A DNA stretch of 51,643 bases. Source: an uncultured Clostridia bacterium. GTDB taxonomy: Bacteria; Bacillota; Clostridia; Christensenellales; Aristaeellaceae. The stretch covers positions 1 to 51,643 of the forward strand of contig CAKTXH010000003.1 of assembly GCA_934630975.1 (NCBI GenBank), read 5' to 3'. The first letter of the stretch is position 1; each line of letters starts with the position of its first letter. The notes under the pieces were generated by a model. It ran no database searches. It saw nothing but the letters and a program-made list of their open reading frames with translations, and was not told where the DNA came from. Shown piece by piece: positions 22,629 to 31,690 of the stretch. A program made the position numbers and the translations under genes.

Positions 22629-23750
22629 ATGAATCAGCAGGAAGCGCTCAAAAAGCTTGAGCAATATGTGAATATGCCCAGCGGCAGCGCCGACCTTGAA
22701 GGACTGGCGGCGTTCGTGCCCGTTGTGGAAAAGGATATGCAGGCGCTGGGCTTCGCGGTCACGCGCCACCCGATGGCCGGGCGCGGTGACGCGCTGGAAT
22801 GTGTCTATGGCGACGGCGAAAACACGCTGCTGCTCATCGGGCACATGGACACGGTGTTCGCGCGGGAGGAAAACCAGCCGTTTACCGTGGAGGGCGACAA
22901 GCTGACCGGCAGCGGCGTGATGGATATGAAGGGCGGCGTGCTGATCATGCAGGCGGCGCTGGCCGAGGTTCTGCCGACGATGCCGAAGCACATGCGCGTG
23001 GTCGCCATCCTCAGTGCCGACGAGGAAATCGGCTCGGAGGGGTGCAGCGCCGTTATCACCCAATGGGCGAAGCAGGCGTTTGCCTGCCTGACGTTCGAGC
23101 CGATGCGCCCCGGCAACACGCTTGTGCGCCAGCGCAAGGGCGTGACGGCGTTCCGAATCGCCTGCACGGGCATCCGCGGCCACGCGGGCGCGAGCTATTT
23201 GAAGTGCGCGAGCGCGATTCAGCAGCTCTGCGCGGTGGTGAACGAGCTGTATACGCTGCGCGACGACGAAAAGCTGCTGAGCGTCAACGTCGGCGTGATT
23301 CACGGCGGCACGGCGGAAAACGTCGTCTGCGACGAGGCGGCGCTCCGCGCGGAGGTGCGCAGCTTTGACCCGGCGGCCATCGACGAGGCATGGGCGAAGA
23401 TTGAAGCGATCTGCGCCAAGCCGGGCATCCCCGGCACGACGACGACGATGCAAAAGATTGCGGCGCATCCGCCGTTCCACGCGAACGAGAAGAGCGCGAA
23501 GCTGCTTGAACTGGTCTACGCGCAGGCGGAAAAGCTGGGCTTGTCCGTCTCGGCGGAGGATACCGGCGGCGCGGGCGACGTGGCCTTCGCGGCGATGGAA
23601 GGCATTGCGGCGCTGGACGGCTTCGGCCTGCTCGGCGAAAACGCACATACGACGAAGGAGTGCGGCTCGCTTGCATCCTTTGAGCGCAACGTCAAGCTCA
23701 GCGCTGCGGTGATGCGGGCGCTGTTTGAGAATCCGAAGTATGTGATGTAA
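22629..23750 (+). CDS. M20-family metallopeptidase (carboxypeptidase G2-like)
   Basis: 373 residues, 42 bases after the ATPase, with CGGAGG upstream. The di-zinc set is complete: H72 and D74 (LLIGHMDTVF), D99 (GSGVMDMKGG), E132/E133 (SADEEIGSEG), a Glu in FEPMRPG and a final His in GENAHTTKE. The dimerisation domain contains GIRGHAGASYLKCASAIQQL. It resembles glutamate carboxypeptidases and would release C-terminal amino acids from peptides in the cytoplasm, fitting the transporter and dipeptidase next to it. Confidence 0.9.
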   Translation: MNQQEALKKLEQYVNMPSGSADLEGLAAFVPVVEKDMQALGFAVTRHPMAGRGDALECVYGDGENTLLLIGHMDTVFAREENQPFTVEGDKLTGSGVMDMKGGVLIMQAALAEVLPTMPKHMRVVAILSADEEIGSEGCSAVITQWAKQAFACLTFEPMRPGNTLVRQRKGVTAFRIACTGIRGHAGASYLKCASAIQQLCAVVNELYTLRDDEKLLSVNVGVIHGGTAENVVCDEAALRAEVRSFDPAAIDEAWAKIEAICAKPGIPGTTTTMQKIAAHPPFHANEKSAKLLELVYAQAEKLGLSVSAEDTGGAGDVAFAAMEGIAALDGFGLLGENAHTTKECGSLASFERNVKLSAAVMRALFENPKYVM

Positions 23751-23800
23751 CTCCTTCAGTCACGACTTCGTCGTGCCAGCTCCCTCAAGGAGGGAGCCTT
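23751..23800. repeat. Double-palindrome repeat (family C, copy 1)
   Basis: CTCCTTCAGT, then CACGACTTCGTCGTG, then CAGCTCCCTCAAGGAGGGAG. Copy 2 (23896-23945) is its reverse complement apart from the variable inner stem. Confidence 0.8.
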
Positions 23801-23820
23801 TTGACATACGCAATGAAACA

Positions 23821-23876
23821 AAAACAGCACAGTCTGCTCAGAAAGCGTTTCGCTTTCGATCAGGCTGTGCTGTTTT
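23821..23876. terminator. Bidirectional terminator between M20 gene and CoA-dehydratase operon
   Basis: ACAGCACAG (23824-23832) pairs with CTGTGCTGT (23865-23873), with an inner GAAAGCG/CGCTTTC stem. T4 on the plus side and A-rich flanks on the minus side allow it to serve both converging units. Confidence 0.8.
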
Positions 23877-23895
23877 GCAAAGAAACGTAGGGAAT

Positions 23896-23945
23896 GAGGC
23901 TCCCTCTTCGAGGGAGCTGGCGCGCGTTAGCGCGACTGAAGGAGT
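23896..23945. repeat. Double-palindrome repeat (family C, copy 2, inverted)
   Basis: GGCTCCCTCTTCGAGGGAGC, then GCGCGTTAGCGCG, then ACTGAAGGAG. With copy 1 it brackets the shared terminator as an inverted pair. Confidence 0.8.
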
Positions 23946-25283
<1,338 letters not shown>

Positions 25284-25288
25284 GGGGG

Positions 25289-28249
25289 TCAATCCTTCCT
25301 TTCGTTTTGGGCGGCGAGCGCCTGCTGCTGGTCGATGGCGGCGAACAGCGAGCGCAGGCGGATGCGCACCGCGCCCAGATTGGTGATTTCGTCGATCTTG
25401 ATCTGGGTGTAAATCTTATCCTTGGATTCGAGAATTTCGCGCACCTCGTCGGTGGTGATCGCGTCCACGCCGCAGCCGAAGGAGACGAGCTGAACGAGGT
25501 TCATATCCTGCTGGGTGGTGATGTAGCGCGCGGCGGCGTACAGGCGGGCGTGATACGTCCACTGGTTGAGCACGCCCTGCGCCTGCTTCTCCATATGCCA
25601 GGAGAGCGAATCCTCCGTGACGACGGCCGCGCCGAAACCCGCGATGAGCTTGTCGATGCCGTGGTTGATTTCGGGATCGACGTGATACGGGCGGCCGACC
25701 AGCACGATGATGCGGCGGCCTTCCTTGCGCGCCTGCTCGATCATCGCCTCGCCCTTCTTGCGGACGTCGGCCATGTACGCGTCGTAGGCATTGTATGCCG
25801 CGTCGCAGGCGTGGCGCACCTCGCGGGCGGTGATATCCGGGAAATGCTGCTGCAAAATGCCGGTCAGTTTCTTGGGGAACACCTTGCGGTGGTCGATGCC
25901 CACGTAATCGTGGATGAAGTCGATCTGACGCACGGCGGGCATGTTCGCGGCGATGACCTCGGGATAATACGCCACGACCGGGCAATTATAATGGTTGTCG
26001 CCCAGATGCTCGTCCATGTTGTAGCTCATGCAGGGGTAGAAGATGGTCTTCACGCCCTGACCGATGAGATAATCGACATGGCCGTGCATCAGCTTCGCCG
26101 GGAAGCAGACGGTATCCGACGGGATGGTCGCCTGACCGGCGATATACAGCTTGCGGCTGGAGAACGGGGAAACGGCCACGTCAAAGCCCAGATCGGTGAA
26201 CAGCGCATGCCAGAACGGCAGCAGCTCGTACATGTTCAGGCCCATCGGCAGGCCGATCGTGCCGCGCGGGGCGTTTTCCCGGCGGTCGTTCATGATGGCC
26301 AGCAGCTTTTCCTGCTTATAGGCGTAGAGGTTCAGGCCGCTCTGCTGCTTGTTGCCGGAAACCGGGCGGTCGCAGCGATTGCCGCTGATGAACCGGCGGC
26401 CGCCGCCGAAGTCGTTGACCGTCAGGCGGCAGTGGTTTTCGCACAGGCCGCAGCGCGCCTGCTTGACGTTGTGGGTGAAGCCGTTCAGCGTGTCGAGGCT
26501 GAGCACGGTGCTTTCGCCCGCGTGCAGCGCGCGCTGCTCTTTGGCATGCAGCGCCGCGCCGTAAGCGCCCATCAGGCCCGCGATATCCGGGCGGACCACG
26601 TCCACGCCCAGCTCGTTTTCAAACGCGCGGAGCACCGCGTCGTTGAGGAACGTGCCGCCCTGCACGACGATATGCTGGCCAAGCTCCTGCGGGCCGGAGC
26701 AGCGGATGACCTTGTACAGCGCGTTCTTGACGACCGAGATGGACAGGCCGGCGGAAATATCGGTCACGTCCGCGCCGTCCTTCTGCGCCTGCTTGACGGA
26801 GGAATTCATGAACACCGTGCAGCGGGAGCCGAGATCGACCGGCTTGCGCGCGGCCAGACCCAACTGGGAGAAATCCTCGATCTTATAGCCCAGCGCGCTG
26901 GCGAACGTCTGAAGGAACGAGCCGCAGCCGGAGGAGCAGGCCTCGTTGAGGAAGATGTTGTCGATGACGCCGTTGTGAATCTTGAAGCACTTGATATCCT
27001 GCCCGCCGATGTCGATGATGAAATCGACGTTGGGCATGAACGCGCGCGCGGCGGTGAAGTGCGCTACGGTTTCGACCAGACCGAAATCCACGCCGAACGC
27101 GCTGCGGATCAGATCCTCGCCGTAGCCGGTGACCGCGCCCGCGCGGATGACCCAATCCGGGTGCTCGGTGCGCAGATCGGTCAGGAAGCTGCGCACATGC
27201 GGCACGGGGTCGCCGCTGTTGCTCTGGTAGCGGGTCAGCAGCAGCTCGCCGTCGGTGGAGATGACGACGGATTTGATGGTCGTCGAGCCGGAGTCGATGC
27301 CCAGATACACGTCGCCGGTGTACGTCGCCGGGTCGCGGCGCTTGACCTGCGCCCTGGCGTGGCGCGTGCGGAAGGCGGCCAATTCGTCTTCATCCTTGAA
27401 GAGCGGCGGCAGGGCGTTGTAGCTCTCCGTGCTGTGGAAGGCTTCGATGGCTTCCAGACAGTCGCTGAGCAGCACCGGCTCGGAAGGCTGATGCGCCGCG
27501 CCGAGCGCGACGAAGTACAGCGAATTCTCCGGGCATACGCCGGTGAGGTGCAGCGCCTCGTCAAAGCAGGCGCGAAGCTCGCTCATGAAGGTCAGCGGGC
27601 CGCCGAGATAGACGACGTTGCCCTCGATCGGGCGGCCCTGCGCCAGACCGGCGATGGTCTGGTTGACCACGGCCATGAAGATGGAACGCGCCACGTCCGC
27701 GCGCGCCGCGCCCTGATTGAGCAGGGGCTGCACGTCCGTCTTGGCGAACACGCCGCAGCGGGAGGCGATGGTATAGGTGCGCTGCGCCTTTTTGGCCTCT
27801 TCGTTCATCTCCGTCGGGGTTACGCCCAGCAGCGTGGCCATCTGGTCGATGAACGCGCCGGTGCCGCCCGCGCAGGAGCCGTTCATGCGCACCTCGAGCG
27901 TGCCTTGCAGGAAGAGGATTTTCGCATCCTCGCCGCCAAGCTCGATGATCACGTCCGTGCCGGGCATGAGCATATCCGCCGCGACTTTGGTGGCGTAAAC
28001 CTCCTGCACGAAGGAGATATGCGAGCCGAGCGCCAGACCCATGCCCGCCGAGCCGGAAATGCTCAGGCGGACGGGCGCGCCGTGCACGACCTCGCTGTCA
28101 AGGCGCGTGAGCAGCTCGCGCGTCTTCTGCGCGATGAGGGAGAGATGGCGTTCGTAACAGGAATAAATGATCTTGTCGGCCTCGTCCAGCACGACGCACT
28201 TGATGGTGGTCGAGCCGATATCCAGACCGATGCGAAGGGTTTCGGGCAT
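25289..28249 (-). CDS. Acyl-CoA dehydratase activase (two BcrAD/BadFG ATPase domains plus DUF2229)
   Basis: 986 residues. There are two actin-like ATPase domains of the HgdC/BcrAD type. Domain 1 is about 5-265, with GLDIGSTTIKCVVLDE (8-23), C126 in GSCAGGTG and C165 in ASRCGVF. Domain 2 is about 314-570, with GIDSGSTTIKSVVIS (317-331), C438/C442 in EACSSGCG and C477 in SRCTVF; in HgdC the matching Cys pair holds a 4Fe-4S cluster between subunits. A DUF2229-type region follows (about 650-980; GLPMGLNMYELLPFWHALFT, FPAKLMHGHVDYLIGQGVKT). Such proteins couple ATP hydrolysis to low-potential electron transfer. The next gene carries the remainder, 5 bases on. Confidence 0.9.
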   Translation of the reverse strand: MPETLRIGLDIGSTTIKCVVLDEADKIIYSCYERHLSLIAQKTRELLTRLDSEVVHGAPVRLSISGSAGMGLALGSHISFVQEVYATKVAADMLMPGTDVIIELGGEDAKILFLQGTLEVRMNGSCAGGTGAFIDQMATLLGVTPTEMNEEAKKAQRTYTIASRCGVFAKTDVQPLLNQGAARADVARSIFMAVVNQTIAGLAQGRPIEGNVVYLGGPLTFMSELRACFDEALHLTGVCPENSLYFVALGAAHQPSEPVLLSDCLEAIEAFHSTESYNALPPLFKDEDELAAFRTRHARAQVKRRDPATYTGDVYLGIDSGSTTIKSVVISTDGELLLTRYQSNSGDPVPHVRSFLTDLRTEHPDWVIRAGAVTGYGEDLIRSAFGVDFGLVETVAHFTAARAFMPNVDFIIDIGGQDIKCFKIHNGVIDNIFLNEACSSGCGSFLQTFASALGYKIEDFSQLGLAARKPVDLGSRCTVFMNSSVKQAQKDGADVTDISAGLSISVVKNALYKVIRCSGPQELGQHIVVQGGTFLNDAVLRAFENELGVDVVRPDIAGLMGAYGAALHAKEQRALHAGESTVLSLDTLNGFTHNVKQARCGLCENHCRLTVNDFGGGRRFISGNRCDRPVSGNKQQSGLNLYAYKQEKLLAIMNDRRENAPRGTIGLPMGLNMYELLPFWHALFTDLGFDVAVSPFSSRKLYIAGQATIPSDTVCFPAKLMHGHVDYLIGQGVKTIFYPCMSYNMDEHLGDNHYNCPVVAYYPEVIAANMPAVRQIDFIHDYVGIDHRKVFPKKLTGILQQHFPDITAREVRHACDAAYNAYDAYMADVRKKGEAMIEQARKEGRRIIVLVGRPYHVDPEINHGIDKLIAGFGAAVVTEDSLSWHMEKQAQGVLNQWTYHARLYAAARYITTQQDMNLVQLVSFGCGVDAITTDEVREILESKDKIYTQIKIDEITNLGAVRIRLRSLFAAIDQQQALAAQNERKD

Positions 28250-28352
28250 AACGAAAACGTCCTTTCTGTTGTGACGTATATGAAGCCGTATTGCGCGCGA
28301 AAGCGGGCGAACACAGGCTATGCATGCGTAAAGCAGCTTTTTTCAACATGAC

Positions 28353-28381
28353 ATTATAAGCGAAAAACGATGTTTTTACAA
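28353..28381 (-). promoter_or_regulatory. Sigma-A promoter of the activase operon
   Basis: On the minus strand TTGTAA (28381-28376), 17 bases, TATAAT (28358-28353). The leader is about 100 bases, with no recognised riboswitch. Confidence 0.8.
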
Positions 28382-28446
28382 GTATAAACAGAAAAGAGTC
28401 AATAATTGCCCAATAAGAAGGAAGGGAAAACGTGAGGAATGACGAA

Positions 28447-28503
28447 AGAACGGGGAACGCGGGGCGTTGCCCCGCACCCCACAAGGGAACTGAGTTCCCT
28501 TGA
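28447..28503. repeat. Double-palindrome repeat (family A, inverted copy)
   Basis: GCGGGGCGTTGCCCCGC, then CACCCCACAAG leading into AAGGGAACTGAGTTCCCTT. It has the same order of stems as the copy at 28541-28600 but reversed, so the two face each other across about 40 bases. The 28250-28692 gap holds these repeats and two outward promoters. Confidence 0.7.
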
Positions 28504-28540
28504 CCTTCCGCCTTTCTTTATCGCAAAGCGATAAAGAATA

Positions 28541-28600
28541 TGGGAAATCCAAGAACCTCAGGTTCTTGGCGGGGTATGGGGCAGAGCCCCAACGTTTCCC
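28541..28600. repeat. Double-palindrome repeat (family A, copy 3)
   Basis: GGGAAATCC leads into CAAGAACCTCAGGTTCTTG, then GGGGTAT, GGGGCAGAGCCCC (28578-28590) and AACGTTT. It shares flanks with copy 2. Confidence 0.78.
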
Positions 28601-28618
28601 CGTTTTTTTCGCTTTTGC

Positions 28619-28647
28619 TTGATGATGGCCGTTAAATCTGCTATAAT
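28619..28647 (+). promoter_or_regulatory. Sigma-A promoter of trmH-plsX-acpP
   Basis: TTGATG (28619-28624), 17-base spacer, TATAAT (28642-28647), starting just after the family-A repeat. Confidence 0.75.
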
Positions 28648-28692
28648 GACAAAATGGTTGAATGTGTTTGAAAATTCAAGGAGGGAAAGCGA

Positions 28693-29415
28693 TTGGCAAA
28701 GCTGGAGGCTTACGATAAGACGCTGGATTATTCCTACGCGCCGGGCATTTTCCCCGCGACGGAGTGCCTGAAAAACGCGAAAAAGCGCTGCATGCGGCTG
28801 CTGGTCTCCTCAAACGGCTTGCAGAGCGAGGGCGTGCAGGCGCTTCAAAAGGCCGCGCAGGAGGCGGGCATCCGCGTGGAGGTCGCCGACCGCGCGCTGG
28901 AGCGCATTTCCAAAAAAGAAAATTGCTTTGCGGCAATGGTTTATAAAAAAGCGGAGGGCAAGTTCGACGAGGACAGCCCGCACGTCGTGCTGCATCATCC
29001 CAGCGACAGCGGCAATCTGGGCACGATCCTGCGCACGGCGCTGGGCTTCGGCCTCAAGAATATCGCCATCATCCGCCCGGCGGTGGATTCGGATGATCCC
29101 CGCGTGGTGCGCGCGTCGATGGGCGCGGCTTTCTCGCTCAACGTGCGCCATTTCGATTCTTTCGATCAATACCGCGCGCAGTACCCGCTGCGCCGCCTTT
29201 TCCCGTTCATGCTGACAGGCGCCGTCCCGCTGGATGAGGCCGTGCAGAAGGTGGACGGGCCGTTCTCGCTCGTCTTTGGCAACGAGGCCAGCGGCCTGCC
29301 GGATGAGTTTGCCCAGATGGGCGTGAGCACGCTCATCCCGCACAGCCATCAGATTGACTCGCTCAATCTCGCCATCGCCGCGGGCATCGGCATGTATGCC
29401 TTTACGAGAAGATAA
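28693..29415 (+). CDS. TrmH/SpoU-family RNA 2'-O-methyltransferase
   Basis: 240 residues from TTG 28693 (AAGGAGGG seven bases upstream). The SPOUT knot motifs are present: motif 1 HPSDSGNLGTILRTALGFGL (about 97-116), motif 2 LVFGNEASGLPDE (about 195-207) and motif 3 IPHSHQIDSLNLAIAAGIGM (about 216-235). It transfers methyl from SAM to ribose 2'-O in tRNA or rRNA; which nucleotide is not predictable. The N-terminus is slightly shorter than in TrmH proteins with a full L30e-like RNA-binding domain. plsX follows 13 bases later. Confidence 0.88.
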   Translation: MAKLEAYDKTLDYSYAPGIFPATECLKNAKKRCMRLLVSSNGLQSEGVQALQKAAQEAGIRVEVADRALERISKKENCFAAMVYKKAEGKFDEDSPHVVLHHPSDSGNLGTILRTALGFGLKNIAIIRPAVDSDDPRVVRASMGAAFSLNVRHFDSFDQYRAQYPLRRLFPFMLTGAVPLDEAVQKVDGPFSLVFGNEASGLPDEFAQMGVSTLIPHSHQIDSLNLAIAAGIGMYAFTRR

Positions 29416-29428
29416 AGGAGAAGAAACC

Positions 29429-30466
29429 ATGAAAATTGTCGTGGACGCGATGGGCGGCGATTTCGCCCCCAAGGTCAACGTGGACGGCGCAATCGACGCG
29501 CTGCGCGAATATTCGGATATGGAAATCATCCTCGTCGGCCCTCAGGCGCTGGTGGAGGAGACGATTTCCGCATACAGCGACGCGGACGCGCTGGCGAAGG
29601 TGCGCGAGCGCCTGACGGTCGTGGACGCGCCGGAGGTCATCACCACCGAGGAACACCCGGTTATGGCCCTGCGCCGCAAGAAAAACTCCACCTTCGTCGT
29701 CGGTATGGATATCGTCCGCCGCAAGGAGGCGCAGGCGTTTGTTTCCGCCGGATCGACGGGCGCGCTGATGGCGGGCGCGATGTTTAAAATCGGCCGCATC
29801 AAGGGCGTTGACCGCCCCGCGCTGGCGACGCTGCTGCCCGTGCCGGGCCGCCCGATGCTGCTGGTGGATGCGGGCGCCAATACGGACTGTCAGCCGAAGT
29901 GGATCGTGCAGTTCGCGATGATGGGCAGCGCCTACATGCGCCGCGTGATGAACGTGGAAAACCCGGAGGTCGGCCTGCTCAACATCGGCGTGGAGGCGGC
30001 CAAGGGCAACGAACAGGCGCAAAACGCCTACGCGCTGATGGAAAAGCCCCAGCCGTTTACCTTCATCGGCAATGTCGAGGCGCGCGACGCGCTGGCGGGC
30101 AAGGCCGACGTGATCGCGGCGGACGGCTTCGTGGGCAACGTGCTGCTCAAGAACACCGAGGGCGTGATCTCCCTGATCTTCGGCCTCATCAAGGGCGGCC
30201 TGATGGATTCTGCCAAGGGCAAGCTGGCCGCGCTGCTGGCGAAGGATACCTTCCGCAACATCAAGCACAGCTTTGATTCCACCGAAATCGGCGGCGCGCC
30301 GCTGCTGGGCGTGGAGGGCGCGGTGATCAAGGCGCACGGCAATTCCAACGCGCGCGCGATTTTCTGCGCGATCCGTCAGGCCAAGAGCATGGTGGACGGC
30401 GGCGTGGTGGACGTCATCCGCGACGAGGTGGCCAAGCTCTCCGTCGAAGAAGAAAAGGCGGAATAA
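29429..30466 (+). CDS. plsX: Phosphate acyltransferase PlsX
   Basis: 345 residues from ATG 29429 (AAGGAG upstream). The opening KIVVDAMGGDFAPKVNVDGA and the later SAGSTGALMAGAMFKIGRIK, ALATLLPVPG, LLVDAGANTDCQP and NVLLKNTEGVISLIFGLIKG are PlsX signatures. It makes acyl-phosphate from acyl-ACP as the first step of phosphatidic acid synthesis on the inner membrane. acpP, its acyl carrier, follows at 60 bases, and the order plsX-acpP-rnc-smc-ftsY is conserved in Firmicutes. fabD/fabG, often inserted here, are absent. Confidence 0.95.
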   Translation: MKIVVDAMGGDFAPKVNVDGAIDALREYSDMEIILVGPQALVEETISAYSDADALAKVRERLTVVDAPEVITTEEHPVMALRRKKNSTFVVGMDIVRRKEAQAFVSAGSTGALMAGAMFKIGRIKGVDRPALATLLPVPGRPMLLVDAGANTDCQPKWIVQFAMMGSAYMRRVMNVENPEVGLLNIGVEAAKGNEQAQNAYALMEKPQPFTFIGNVEARDALAGKADVIAADGFVGNVLLKNTEGVISLIFGLIKGGLMDSAKGKLAALLAKDTFRNIKHSFDSTEIGGAPLLGVEGAVIKAHGNSNARAIFCAIRQAKSMVDGGVVDVIRDEVAKLSVEEEKAE

Positions 30467-30470
30467 GTGA

Positions 30471-30497
30471 GCCTGAAACCCGGCAAGCGGGTTTGGC
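30471..30497 (+). promoter_or_regulatory. Hairpin between plsX and acpP (weak attenuator or processing site)
   Basis: GCC-TG-AAACCCG pairs with CGGGTTT-GGC around a GCAAG loop (10 bp). No T-run follows, so full termination is unlikely. It may stabilise the abundant acpP message. Confidence 0.45.
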
Positions 30498-30526
30498 ATA
30501 GATAAAACCATAAGGAGGAAAAAACA

Positions 30527-30754
30527 ATGGTATATGATCAGCTCAAGACCATGATCGCCGATCAGCTCGGCGTAAACGACGACGAAGTGAAGCCGGAGGC
30601 CCGCCTCAAGGAGGATCTCAAGGCGGACAGCGCGTCCGTGATGATGCTCGTGATGGATATCGAAAGCGAGTTCGACATCGAAATCGAGGACGACGCGATT
30701 GAAAAGGTCAAGACCGTCGCCGATTTGGTCAAGTATATCGAAGATAAGATGTAA
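30527..30754 (+). CDS. acpP: Acyl carrier protein
   Basis: 75 residues, acidic and helical, with AAGGAGG upstream. The phosphopantetheine serine is Ser35 in KADSASVMMLVMDIESEFD. The common DSL motif is DSA here, a variant I recall from other Clostridia. ARLKEDLKAD before it and IEDDAIEKVKTVADLVKYIE after it are typical. It carries growing acyl chains on its 4'-phosphopantetheine arm for fatty-acid and phospholipid synthesis, with PlsX upstream as a direct partner. Confidence 0.95.
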   Translation: MVYDQLKTMIADQLGVNDDEVKPEARLKEDLKADSASVMMLVMDIESEFDIEIEDDAIEKVKTVADLVKYIEDKM

Positions 30755-30842
30755 CAGGAAGCGGACGCGCCGCGCTGTCGGCGCGCCCTTCCCGTGTATT
30801 TCATTTCGCGCGGCACTTCGCGCGAAGCGAAATGGACGGGAA

Positions 30843-30957
30843 TCACCCTTCTGTCGCCTGCGGGCGACATCTCCCCTTTTAAGGGGAGATAAGGAGAGTA
30901 GAAGCCCCAACCTCCCCTTTTAAGGGGAGGGGAACCGTCCGCAGACGGTGGAAGGGT
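30843..30957. repeat. Composite palindromic repeat (family B, copy 1)
   Basis: TCACCCTTCTGTCGCC, then GGGCGACA, CTCCCCTTTTAAGGGGAG, a 22-base link, CCTCCCCTTTTAAGGGGAGG, then ACCGTCCGCAGACGGTGGAA and GGGTA. Two partial units are joined head to head between acpP and rnc. Another hairpin (CATTTCGC with GCGAAATG, about 30801-30833) precedes it. Confidence 0.75.
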
Positions 30958-30976
30958 AAAAATAAGCGAGGCAAGC

Positions 30977-31654
30977 ATGAATTATCAAACTCTGGAGCGG
31001 ACAATCGGCCACCAGTTCGCCGATATCAGCCTGCTCGATTTGGCGATGACCCATCCGTCCTATGCGCTTCAACATAAGTGTCAGGATAATCAGCGCCTTG
31101 AATTTCTGGGCGACGCGGTGCTGGAAATCTGCGTCAGCCGCGTCATCTATCATCAATATCCCAAGCTGCGCGAGGGGCAGCTGACCCGCAAGCGTGCCGC
31201 GCTGGTCTGCGAGGCCAATCTGGCCAAGGCGGCGACTCGGCTGGGGCTGGGCAGTTATCTCAAGCTCGACCGGGGCGAAGAGGTCGTCGGCGGGCGCGAA
31301 AACCCGTCGATTCTCGCCGATACGATGGAGGCGGTCATCGCCGCGGTCTATCTGGACGCGGGCATGGACGAGGCCGCCAAGCTGGTCGATCTGGCGATGG
31401 ACGGCTACGAGACCAGCGAAAAGAACGACCGCGACGCGAAGAGCGCTTTGCAGGAGTATTTGCAGGCGCTCGGCGAGGAAACCCCGACCTACGAAATCAT
31501 CGGGCAGGACGGCCCGCCGCATGCCCGCGTGTTCACCGCCAGGGTGCTTCGCGCGGATGGCAGCGAGCTGGGCACGGGCGTGGGCGCGCGCAAGCAGCGC
31601 GCCGAGGAGGCCGCCGCGCAGATGGCGCTGCAAAAGCTGAACAAGGCACAATGA
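30977..31654 (+). CDS. rnc: Ribonuclease III
   Basis: 225 residues. The RNase III signature RLEFLGDAVLEICVS lies at 40-54, and the second acidic site is in ADTMEAVIAAVYLDAG (about 115-130), giving the E/D metal ligands. The C-terminal double-stranded RNA-binding domain runs about 155-225 (KSALQEYLQALGEETPTYE, GARKQRAEEAAAQMALQKL). It processes rRNA precursors and structured mRNAs; antisense duplexes such as the one predicted near 50638-50738 would be natural substrates. GCGAGG lies just before the ATG. smc follows after 36 bases. Confidence 0.96.
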   Translation: MNYQTLERTIGHQFADISLLDLAMTHPSYALQHKCQDNQRLEFLGDAVLEICVSRVIYHQYPKLREGQLTRKRAALVCEANLAKAATRLGLGSYLKLDRGEEVVGGRENPSILADTMEAVIAAVYLDAGMDEAAKLVDLAMDGYETSEKNDRDAKSALQEYLQALGEETPTYEIIGQDGPPHARVFTARVLRADGSELGTGVGARKQRAEEAAAQMALQKLNKAQ

Positions 31655-31690
31655 CGCCCGCATGCGGGTTTACGGAAAGGGGTCGCGCAG

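Noticed and set aside
23751..23945. Possible CRISPR-like array of repeats
   Set aside because: Only two inverted palindromic units with no regular spacers; it is a repeat pair around a terminator.
25307..28351. 1014-codon plus-strand frame opposite the activase gene
   Set aside because: It is the mirror of a well-conserved two-domain ATPase; composition is Arg/Ala/His-rich and no family motif is visible.
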